Origin: Verrucomicrobiota bacterium
GTDB taxonomy: Bacteria > Verrucomicrobiota > Verrucomicrobiia > Limisphaerales > JACRJZ01
DNA: 8,714 nt
Direction of reading: 5' to 3'
Assembly: GCA_022711695.1 (NCBI GenBank)
Contig: JAKLEJ010000122.1
Coordinates: forward strand, 1 to 8,714
Positions 1 to 5,248 of the stretch are shown here, one piece after another. The stretch's first letter is position 1. Every line of letters starts with the position of its first letter. The notes under the pieces are model-generated. The model saw only the letters and a program-made list of their open reading frames with translations. It was not told where the DNA came from and did no database searches. Both the position numbers and the translations under genes were made by a program.

Positions 1-1521
1 TGCTTGGAGGCCGCCCTCGCCGACACGGCGTACGAGGCCGGGCTGCGGGCTGGCCCGCGCGGCGGCGAACGTGTGGCCAACGTGCAGAGGCTTCTCTCGC
101 TGGCCCGTCGTTTCGATCCCTGCCGGCGTCAGGGGCTCTATCGGTTCCTCAAGTTCGTCGAGGCCCAGGAGGAGGAGGCCGGGGAGGAGCCCGCGCCCCT
201 GCCCACCCGCAACGCGGTCCGCCTGATGACCATTCACAGGAGCAAGGTGCTCGAGTTTCCGGTGGTGGCGCTGGCTGGATTGGGCGGCAAGTTCAATCTG
301 CGGGACCTGACCCGTCCGGTGGCGTTGAATGATGTCTTCGGCTTGTGCCCGAAGATTCGAGCGCCCCAGTCCGGACCCTTCTATCCCAGCCTGGTTCATT
401 GGCTGGCGGCCCGCCGCGAGCGCCGCGAAGCGCTCGGCGAAGAACTGCGTCTGCTTTACGTGGCCATGACGCGCGCGCGGGACACCCTCCTGCTGGTGGC
501 CTCCGCTTCCGGTAAACGCTCGGCCGAAGCCTGGAGTTCTGCGGAGCCCCGGCCGTTGGCCGACCAGGAATTGATCGAGGCGGCTTGTCCGCTGGACTGG
601 CTGCGGCTGTGGCTGCCGCAGGTCACCCGGCCGGGCGACTGGCGCGGCTCGGGAGCGGGGGGCAACGCCCTGCTAGGCTGGTCCATCTACCCTCGGAACG
701 ACCCGTGCCTTCGATCGCCCGGAACCAGGGAGCAGGAGTTCGCCAGTGGCCTGGCGCCCGCCGAAGCTTCGCCCGAGGCCCTGGCCCGGCTGCGCGAACG
801 GCTGCTCTGGCGCTACGGGCAGGAGCCGGCGACCCTCGAGCCTGCCAAGGCAACCGTGAGCGCCCTGCGGCGGCGCGGCCTGGCCGGGGACGACGAGAGC
901 GTCTCGCTTCGATTTGGCCCCGCGGTCCCGGGGCTGACGCCGCCGCGCTCTGGTTCCAGCGGCGGGCGGCTCTCGGCGGCGCAGCGCGGAACCGCTCATC
1001 ATCTGTTCCTGGAACTGGCCCGGCTGGAGGACGTGCAGGGGGAGATCGCTTTGCGCAACCAGGCTCGCAGGATGGTCGAGGCAGGGCGCATGGCGGCCGA
1101 GGACGCCGCCGCCCTCGATTATACCGCGCTGCTGGCATTCTACCAATCGGACCTCGGTCGGCGGGTCTTGCGGCAACCCCGGAGCGCCATTCATCGGGAA
1201 TTGCCGTTCACCGCCCGTTTCGGCAACGCCGACCTCGAGGCCGCTGGAGTCAGGCCAGGTCCCGATCCGGCCGGCGGCTGGCCTGAGGGAGAATTCCTCG
1301 TGGTTCAAGGCGCAATTGACCTCGCGGTCATTCTCGAAACGGAGATCTGGCTGGTGGATTTCAAGACCGACGCGGTCCAACCGGCGACCTTGCCGGAGAA
1401 GATCCGGTCCTATCGGCCGCAGGCGGCCCTCTACGCCATGGCCCTGGAGAAAATATACCGGCGGCCGGTCCGAGAGCGTTGGCTCCACTTCCTCATGTCT
1501 GGCCAAAGCGTCCCGATTTGA
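1..1521 (+). CDS. addA: AddA-type ATP-dependent helicase-nuclease, C-terminal part (5' truncated by window)
   Basis: The reading frame is open from base 1, so the start lies upstream; about 505 residues are visible of a protein that is normally about 1,100-1,250. AddA works with AddB at double-strand DNA ends, unwinding and degrading DNA to prepare it for RecA. Numbering from base 4, the UvrD-family motif V block lies near residues 74-86 (LMTIHRSKVLEFPVV) and motif VI near 146-165 (EELRLLYVAMTRARDTLLLV). The C-terminal PD-(D/E)XK (RecB-type) nuclease domain looks complete: GTAHHLFLELA with H332/H333, GAIDLA with D439, VDFKTD with D452 and K454, then a PQAALYAMAL block. The product ends with TGA at 1519-1521. 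One oddity is Val82 where motif V almost always has Gly (SKGLEF). The gene is convergent with the rpsP-rplS operon. Assignment to AddA rather than another UvrD-nuclease fusion rests on the TIHxSKxLEFPVV wording and the nuclease tail; the neighbouring addB is not visible. Confidence 0.9.
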   Translation, partial: CLEAALADTAYEAGLRAGPRGGERVANVQRLLSLARRFDPCRRQGLYRFLKFVEAQEEEAGEEPAPLPTRNAVRLMTIHRSKVLEFPVVALAGLGGKFNLRDLTRPVALNDVFGLCPKIRAPQSGPFYPSLVHWLAARRERREALGEELRLLYVAMTRARDTLLLVASASGKRSAEAWSSAEPRPLADQELIEAACPLDWLRLWLPQVTRPGDWRGSGAGGNALLGWSIYPRNDPCLRSPGTREQEFASGLAPAEASPEALARLRERLLWRYGQEPATLEPAKATVSALRRRGLAGDDESVSLRFGPAVPGLTPPRSGSSGGRLSAAQRGTAHHLFLELARLEDVQGEIALRNQARRMVEAGRMAAEDAAALDYTALLAFYQSDLGRRVLRQPRSAIHRELPFTARFGNADLEAAGVRPGPDPAGGWPEGEFLVVQGAIDLAVILETEIWLVDFKTDAVQPATLPEKIRSYRPQAALYAMALEKIYRRPVRERWLHFLMSGQSVPI

Positions 1522-1570
1522 GCTTCATCGCTTCGCGGGCGTTGGCGGGCGGTTGGGTTGTGGAAATAGA

Positions 1571-1603
1571 ATCAGCCCAGGCGGCAACGCCGCCTGGGCT
1601 GAT
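1571..1603 (-). terminator. Hairpin terminator between rplS and addA
   Basis: The arms ATCAGCCCAGGCGGC (1571-1585) and its exact complement (1589-1603) form a 15-bp perfect stem with a 3-base loop. On the minus strand it begins 16 bases after the rplS stop codon and is followed by TCTATTTCC, a modest U-rich tract, so it best fits termination of the rpsP-khpA-trmD-rplS transcript. The plus-strand side (GCGCTGAAAAT) has no U tract, but such a strong stem may also stop addA transcripts coming from the other direction. Confidence 0.8.
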
Positions 1604-1619
1604 GCGCTGAAAATGAAGC

Positions 1620-2075
1620 TTACTTGGCGGGGGTGGGGGCGGACTCGTCCGCCGGCGCGGCGGCGGGTGTCGCCGTGGCGGTCCCGGCGGCCTTGGCCGC
1701 GGCCTTGAGTTCTTTGTCGGTCCGGGTCTCCTTCTCCTTCACCAGCGTGGCCCCGCGACCGAGGCGTTTGCGCAGGTAGGTGAGCTTGGCCCGCCGCACG
1801 TTGCCTTGCCGCTCCACCTCGATCTTCTCCACGCGGGGCGAATGCACGGGAAACACGCGCTCGACTCCCTCGCCGTAGCTGATGCGGCGGACCGTGAACG
1901 TGGAGTTCAGCCCGTGGCCGCGCCGACCGATGACCACACCCGAAAAGACCTGGATGCGCTCCTTGTCGCCCTCTTTCACCTTTGTGTGCACGCGGACGGT
2001 GTCGCCCACGCTGAACTTGGCAGCGTCCTTGCGGTACTGCTCCGACTCGATTTTGTCAAACAATGCCTGGCTCAT
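1620..2075 (-). CDS. rplS: 50S ribosomal protein bL19 with Ala-rich C-terminal extension
   Basis: This is a 151-residue bL19, a large-subunit protein that sits at the 30S-50S interface. The family core is clear: FSVGDTVRVHTKVKEGDKER (residues 21-40), IQVFSGVVIGRRGHGLNSTFTVRRIS (41-66), GVERVFPVHSPRVEKIEV (70-87) and RRAKLTYLRKRLG (94-106). Typical bL19 is about 115 residues, so residues from about 115 on form an extra tail rich in Ala, Thr, Pro, Lys and Glu that looks disordered. Its ATG overlaps the trmD stop codon as ATGA, and only a weak AGGT precedes it, so translation is probably coupled to trmD. It is the last gene before the 1571-1603 hairpin. Confidence 0.97.
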   Translation of the reverse strand: MSQALFDKIESEQYRKDAAKFSVGDTVRVHTKVKEGDKERIQVFSGVVIGRRGHGLNSTFTVRRISYGEGVERVFPVHSPRVEKIEVERQGNVRRAKLTYLRKRLGRGATLVKEKETRTDKELKAAAKAAGTATATPAAAPADESAPTPAK

Positions 2076-2824
2076 AGATCATTGACCTGTTGCGAACCGC
2101 CCCCGGGCCCGTTCGTCTCTTCGGGCTTCGGGGCCGGCCTTAAATTCTCGTTCGTTTGGCCCAGCAAATCCGGCCGCCGTTTCGCCGTGCGCAGGCGGGC
2201 TTGCTCGGCCCGCCATTTCTCGATCTCCGCGTGGTGCCCCGACAGCAGCACTTCCGGCGCGCGCATCCCGCGGAACTCGGCCGGCCGCGTGTAATGCGGA
2301 TACTCCAGCAGCCCGTGGCTGAACGACTCGTCCAGCGCGCTTTCGTCGTCGCCCAGCGCTCCGGGGATCAGCCGCGTCACCGCGTCGATCACCACCATCG
2401 CGGGCAGTCCGCCGTTGGTCAGGACATAGTCGCCGATCGACACTTCCACATCCACCAGCGCTTCCACCGCCCGTTCGTCCACCCCTTCGTAGCTGGCGCA
2501 AATGAACAGCAGATGCGCCTGCTGGGACAGTTCCCGAGCCAGCCCTTGCTCGAACTTCCGTCCTGCCGGCGTCATGAGGACCACTCGCGTCGCCTCGCTC
2601 GCCAGGCTCTCCACCGCTTCAAAGAGCGGCTCCGGTTTCAGAACCATTCCCGGCCCGCCCCCGAACGGCCGATCGTCCACCGTCTTGTGCCGGTCCCGGG
2701 TCCAGTTCCGCAAATTGTGTATCCTGAGATCGAGGAGCCCCTTCTCCCGGGCGCGCCGCACCATGCTGACATCCAGCGGGCCGGCGAACATTTCCGGGAA
2801 GAGCGTGAGGACGTCGATTCTCAT
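2072..2824 (-). CDS. trmD: tRNA (guanine37-N1)-methyltransferase TrmD
   Basis: TrmD uses S-adenosylmethionine to methylate G37 next to the anticodon, which prevents +1 frameshifting. It is a homodimeric trefoil-knot (SPOUT) enzyme in the cytosol. Visible family blocks from the ATG at 2824 (250 residues): MRIDVLTLFPEMF at the start, TVDDRPFGGGPGMVL (48-62), YEGVDER (112-118), VSIGDYVLTNGG (128-139), GLLEYPHYTRP (171-181) and PEVLLSGHHAEI. A GTG three codons upstream (2833) keeps the frame open, but the ATG is preferred because a near-perfect Shine-Dalgarno precedes it and homologues begin MRID. The catalytic Arg (E. coli R154) is present as R151. The position of the E. coli general base D169 holds Glu166, and the Gly of CGRYEG (E. 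coli G113) is Ala110. The stop overlaps the rplS start by four bases; khpA ends 21 bases upstream. Confidence 0.96.
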   Translation of the reverse strand: MRIDVLTLFPEMFAGPLDVSMVRRAREKGLLDLRIHNLRNWTRDRHKTVDDRPFGGGPGMVLKPEPLFEAVESLASEATRVVLMTPAGRKFEQGLARELSQQAHLLFICASYEGVDERAVEALVDVEVSIGDYVLTNGGLPAMVVIDAVTRLIPGALGDDESALDESFSHGLLEYPHYTRPAEFRGMRAPEVLLSGHHAEIEKWRAEQARLRTAKRRPDLLGQTNENLRPAPKPEETNGPGGGSQQVNDL

Positions 2825-2829
2825 GCCCG

Positions 2830-2838
2830 TCACCGCCT
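2830..2838 (-). promoter_or_regulatory. Shine-Dalgarno site setting the trmD start
   Basis: The minus-strand sequence AGGCGGTGA matches 8 of 9 bases of the full anti-Shine-Dalgarno complement AGGAGGTGA and lies five bases before the ATG at 2824. The upstream GTG candidate (2833-2831) is inside this site, which argues against its use as a start. Confidence 0.75.
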
Positions 2839-2845
2839 GGCCGGC

Positions 2846-3091
2846 TCAACTGGCCGGGCGATCCTCGATGATCTCCAACGAGCAGCGCAGGCCCTTCTTG
2901 GCGCTGCCAGCCTGGAGCAGGCTGCGCAGGGTGTGGATGGTCTTGCCCTGCCGGCCGATGACTTTGCCGACATCTTCAGGGTTCATCCGCAGCTCGTAAA
3001 TCGTTGTGCCCTGATGCTCCACGGGCGTTACCGTCACTTCCTCGGGGTGATCCACCAGGCCCTTGACGGCGATCTCGAGGAAAGTCTGCAT
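2846..3091 (-). CDS. khpA: KH-domain RNA-binding protein KhpA
   Basis: This 81-residue protein is a single type-II KH domain, the usual length for KhpA (YlqC family). These proteins bind RNA, often with a KhpB/Jag partner, and influence cell division or small-RNA activity in species where they have been studied. The hallmark GxxG loop is GRQG at residues 46-49, within NPEDVGKVIGRQGKTIHTLRSLL. The ATG at 3091 has a GGAG Shine-Dalgarno five bases upstream. The start lies 11 bases after the rpsP stop, and the order rpsP-khpA-trmD-rplS is the classic context for this gene. No rimM lies between it and trmD. Confidence 0.93.
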   Translation of the reverse strand: MQTFLEIAVKGLVDHPEEVTVTPVEHQGTTIYELRMNPEDVGKVIGRQGKTIHTLRSLLQAGSAKKGLRCSLEIIEDRPAS

Positions 3092-3102
3092 AAGTCTCCA
3101 GG

Positions 3103-3363
3103 TTAGGCGGTCGCCGCCGCCGCCGCCTTGGCGCTCTTCTTGATCATGCTGGCCACCGTCTCGGTGGGCAGCGCTCCCACCTTCAGCCAGTAGTTGGCCC
3201 GATCCAGATCGATCTTGTACTTGTCTTGCTTCCGATCGGGCACATAGGAGCCGATCTCCTCGATGAACCGGCCGTCGCGCGGGCTGCGCGAATCCGTCAC
3301 CACAATGCGGTAGGCCGGGGTGTTCTTGGCCCCGATTCTCTTCAAGCGAATGCGTACTGCCAT
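3103..3363 (-). CDS. rpsP: 30S ribosomal protein bS16
   Basis: This 86-residue protein is bS16, needed for small-subunit assembly. The N-terminal block MAVRIRLKRIGAKNTPAYRIVV, then DSRSPRDGRFIEEIGSYVP and the DLDRANYWLKVGALPTETV segment match the family throughout. The tail (KKSAKAAAAATA) is a short Ala-rich extension. It is the first gene of the operon; the ATG at 3363 has an AAGGGA Shine-Dalgarno with a slightly long spacing of about 10 bases. The ffh gene that often precedes rpsP is not next to it here. Confidence 0.97.
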   Translation of the reverse strand: MAVRIRLKRIGAKNTPAYRIVVTDSRSPRDGRFIEEIGSYVPDRKQDKYKIDLDRANYWLKVGALPTETVASMIKKSAKAAAAATA

Positions 3364-3444
3364 AGTAAATCGTTCCCTTTTCGGCGCGGCTTGCGTCCCG
3401 GCAGCGGCCAGGCCGTTTTCAGCGGCTTCCGAAAAAGAGGGCAG

Positions 3445-3473
3445 AGCCTAGTCGTCGCCTCCGGGGTTGGCAA
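3445..3473 (-). promoter_or_regulatory. Candidate sigma70-type promoter for the rpsP operon
   Basis: On the minus strand, TTGCCA (3473-3468, 5 of 6 to the -35 consensus) and TAGGCT (3450-3445, 3 of 6 to the -10 consensus, keeping the TAxxxT frame) are 17 bases apart. Transcription would start near 3438, giving a leader of about 75 bases before rpsP. The -10 match is weak, so this is a candidate only. Confidence 0.4.
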
Positions 3474-3561
3474 GCGCGGATTTGCACAAATTTTCATCCC
3501 CCCTCCGCCCCCCTCCCGTTCCTTTGTCGGGGCGCCGTTCGGGGCGCTGCTGGTCTAACAG

Positions 3562-3595
3562 ACGGCCCGGATTCCCTTTGGGGAATCCGGGCCGT
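3562..3595 (-). terminator. Perfect hairpin downstream of the DUF481 gene
   Basis: The arms ACGGCCCGGATTCCC (3562-3576) and its exact complement (3581-3595) form a 15-bp stem with a 4-base loop (CAAA on the minus strand). It lies 90 bases after the DUF481 stop. The minus-strand sequence after it (CTGTTAGACC) has only a poor U tract, so a terminator is likely but not certain. It also separates the DUF481 transcript from the rpsP promoter. Confidence 0.6.
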
Positions 3596-3685
3596 GAACT
3601 CAACCGCCGCAGGGCGGCTCCCGGCCGCAAGCGGCTGGGACTGTGCGGGCTGAAGCGCGTCGCCGCGGGGCCGGCATCAGACTGT

Positions 3686-4456
3686 TCAGAACTTGTAGGC
3701 GGTTCCGGCCAGCAGGCGGATGTCGTTTTCCTTCCGTCCCGGCGAGGGTTCGCTGTCGTACATGTCCTGGAACACCACCCGCAGGCTCCAATGCTTGGTG
3801 ATGGCGGTGTCGATGCCGACTTCGGCGGTGATCAGGTATTTGTCCGCCCAGCGATCGATCTGCGGCACGTAGTCAATCGACTGCCAGATCTTGGTGCTGT
3901 CGGTAAGCTTGTGTTCGAAGCGCTCGCCGAAGCGGGCCGCCCAGAAGGAACTGGAAGGCGTGGCTTCAAGATTCTCCATCACCAGGGCCGGACCGGCTTC
4001 CACCGCCAGCGTGGTCTTGGGGGTCTTGATCAGGTAATAGCCGGCCAGGGGGCTGATCTTGAACCGGTAGTCCACCCCGGCAATTTCGTCGTACTGCCCG
4101 TCCACGCGCAGACCGGCGTAGAAGCGATCGCTAAACAGGTGGTTGTATTGGCCGAAGCCCTGGATAAACTCGGTGTTCTTCGTGTTGACGCCGTCGGTTT
4201 CGCTTTCGCCGTAGCCGCCGCTGAGCCCGAAGGCCAGTTCATCACGCTCCCACTTGCGCTTGGTGTCCAGGCTCAAGGTGGCCATGAAGCTTTCGCTGTT
4301 GCCGCGCGTGAGCGTGACCGCCGCCGCCGCGGTGCTTTCCCATCCCTTGGGAGCCTCTGCCGCCTTCGCGTCCTGCGCCATGGCCGCCGGCGCGCAGATC
4401 ACTGCCGCCCCCAGCGCGATCGCCCCGTTTCTGAATGACTGATGGTTAGTCTTCAT
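3686..4456 (-). CDS. DUF481 family outer-membrane beta-barrel protein
   Basis: This 256-residue protein has a clear Sec signal peptide: a basic N-terminus, a hydrophobic stretch about residues 11-22, and an AMA|QD cleavage site after residue 27. The mature part alternates short amphipathic strands (for example FGLSGGYGESET, FYAGLRVDGQYDEI, LRVVFQDMYD) and ends in AGTAYKF, a C-terminal aromatic typical of outer-membrane barrels recognised by the BAM machinery. The early VTLTRGNSES block resembles the conserved start of DUF481 (YdiY-like, 'salt-induced outer membrane protein') proteins. Its function is unknown; no enzyme motif is seen. The ATG at 4456 lacks a strong Shine-Dalgarno, and no convincing promoter was found upstream. 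It is transcribed towards the rpsP operon but probably ends at the 3562-3595 hairpin. Confidence 0.85.
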   Translation of the reverse strand: MKTNHQSFRNGAIALGAAVICAPAAMAQDAKAAEAPKGWESTAAAAVTLTRGNSESFMATLSLDTKRKWERDELAFGLSGGYGESETDGVNTKNTEFIQGFGQYNHLFSDRFYAGLRVDGQYDEIAGVDYRFKISPLAGYYLIKTPKTTLAVEAGPALVMENLEATPSSSFWAARFGERFEHKLTDSTKIWQSIDYVPQIDRWADKYLITAEVGIDTAITKHWSLRVVFQDMYDSEPSPGRKENDIRLLAGTAYKF

Positions 4457-4764
4457 TGGATTAATGGTTTCTGCTCTTTCTGGCCGCTGCCCGGAATCTC
4501 ATCCGCGTCGGCCGGTGTCTGATTCGAATTGCCGCTCCGAGTCCCAGGCTGTGGACGGCCACTTCTGCCCTCCCCACACGAACGGGTGTGGACCAGCCTG
4601 TCCGGGGCGACAAGTTGTGTGCCATACTACTTGCCGGTCTTGTCAATGCAAGCCTCGAAAACCAGTGCCCGCTCGTCTCCCCGCCCAAGCGTTTGTCCCG
4701 CTCCTGCTTGTTTGCAGGGACAAGGAGTCTCAGCCTCGCGCCAACAAATGTTTTTTTCCACCGC

Positions 4765-4794
4765 TTGACGCTCGGCTTGGAAAGAGCGCATAAT
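4765..4794 (+). promoter_or_regulatory. Sigma70-type promoter for the small protein-methyltransferase-sulfatase cassette
   Basis: TTGACG (4765-4770, 5 of 6 to the -35 consensus) and CATAAT (4789-4794, 5 of 6 to the -10 consensus) are separated by 18 bases. A run of seven T (TGTTTTTTTCC) lies just upstream of the -35. Transcription would start near 4801, about 124 bases before the first ATG. This is the best promoter match in the window. Confidence 0.7.
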
Positions 4795-4876
4795 CTCTTG
4801 GCCGTCAGATGGCCCTTTGCCTGAGGACGAGTCAAGGATTCCGGCGTCGTTTGTTGTCGGAATGGCCGCGAATGGC

Positions 4877-4906
4877 GGGGCCGTGGCGCGCGGGGGGGGA
4901 TTGGGG
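4877..4906 (+). other. G-rich leader block, potential RNA/DNA G-quadruplex
   Basis: The non-template strand carries GGGG (4877-4880), a run of eight G (4892-4899) and GGGG (4903-4906). Splitting the eight-G run as GGG-GG-GGG gives four G tracts with loops of 11, 2 and 3 bases. The block ends 18 bases before the ATG at 4925, close to where the ribosome would bind, and there is no other good Shine-Dalgarno. The motif is visible; any folding or regulatory role is inferred. Confidence 0.4.
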
Positions 4907-4924
4907 ATAACGGATCGCCCTATC

Positions 4925-5200
4925 ATGTTGATGAACAGATTTGAGCATTTAGGCAGGCCGGCGGCCTGGGTTTGCCTTGGCATCTGGCTGGTGACGACGC
5001 GGGATGCCCAGGCCTACATTGACCCAGGCGCCGGGAGCTACCTTTTTCAGATTCTCATCGCCGGGCTGACCGCGCTGGTGTTTTTCTTTTCCGCGCTGCG
5101 GCGCAAGGCGGTGGCCGCGATCAAACGTCTGTTCGGGAACGGGGACGCCGCCAATCCTGCCGAAGTGGAGGCCAAAGAGCCCTTGCCGCCCAAACCGTAG
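4925..5200 (+). CDS. Small exported/membrane protein with YIDPGAGS motif
   Basis: This is a 91-residue protein of unknown function. Residues about 12-25 form a hydrophobic stretch followed by DAQA|Y, a good signal peptidase AxA-type site after residue 30. The mature protein would then begin YIDPGAGSYLFQ (31-42). A second hydrophobic helix covers about residues 39-58, followed by a basic stretch (RRKAVAAIKRL) and an acidic, Pro-rich tail. The pattern [AY][IL]DPG[TA]GS followed directly by one membrane helix is, from general knowledge, a recurring small-protein signature in bacteria, often near methyltransferase and sulfatase-like genes. The ATG at 4925 is chosen because translation from upstream TTG 4817 adds a non-conserved, non-hydrophobic stretch; ATG 4931 is an alternative. 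It is the first gene after the 4765-4794 promoter, and the methyltransferase ATG follows 48 bases later. Confidence 0.8.
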   Translation: MLMNRFEHLGRPAAWVCLGIWLVTTRDAQAYIDPGAGSYLFQILIAGLTALVFFFSALRRKAVAAIKRLFGNGDAANPAEVEAKEPLPPKP

Positions 5201-5235
5201 GGCGGCCGCTTGCGCGTGGAATCCAAGGTCGATGC

Positions 5236-5240
5236 GGAGG
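5236..5240 (+). promoter_or_regulatory. Shine-Dalgarno site setting the methyltransferase start
   Basis: GGAGG at 5236-5240 lies eight bases before the ATG at 5249. The frame is open further upstream (TTG 5210, GTG 5216), but those codons have no comparable site, so 5249 is the preferred start. Confidence 0.6.
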
Positions 5241-5248
5241 CGCGGAGG

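Larger units (their letters stand above)
3364..3685. other. Intergenic region between rpsP and the DUF481 gene
   Basis: This 322-base gap holds a candidate promoter for rpsP (3445-3473, minus strand) and a perfect 15-bp hairpin (3562-3595) downstream of the DUF481 gene. Between the hairpin and the DUF481 stop are two short GC-rich inverted repeats (CCGCC/GGCGG near 3604-3617 and GCCGC/GCGGC near 3622-3633). A pyrimidine-rich plus-strand stretch (about 3497-3522) has no evident function. No credible gene was seen; the open frames here have no recognisable protein pattern. Confidence 0.6.
4457..4924. other. Divergent intergenic region with rightward promoter and leader
   Basis: This 468-base gap separates the leftward DUF481 gene from the rightward three-gene cassette. 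It holds the promoter at 4765-4794, preceded by an A/T-rich patch (about 4744-4758) that could act as an UP element, and a leader of about 120 bases with a small inverted repeat (ATTCCG 4838-4843, CGGAAT 4858-4863) and a G-rich block (4877-4906). A 6-bp inverted repeat CCACAC/GTGTGG lies at 4574-4591. Several short open frames exist on both strands, but none has a recognisable protein pattern or good start signals. Confidence 0.6.

Noticed and set aside
673..1506. 277-codon open frame on the minus strand opposite addA
   Set aside because: Antisense shadow of a real GC-rich coding frame; its product has no family pattern.
4574..4591. Inverted repeat CCACAC/GTGTGG as a possible operator
   Set aside because: Only six base pairs and about 170 bases upstream of the mapped promoter; could occur by chance.
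4621..4646. Perfect TTGACA (minus strand, 4646-4641) upstream of the DUF481 gene, with TATGGC or TAGTAT after it
   Set aside because: Spacers are 14 and 11 bases, too short for a normal sigma70 promoter.
4461..4835. Open frames on both strands in the divergent intergenic region
   Set aside because: No recognisable protein pattern, no good start signals, and they overlap the promoter and each other.
4817..4924. N-terminal extension of the small membrane protein from TTG 4817
   Set aside because: It has no Shine-Dalgarno, would bury the signal-like helix inside the protein, and lies in the expected leader just after the promoter.
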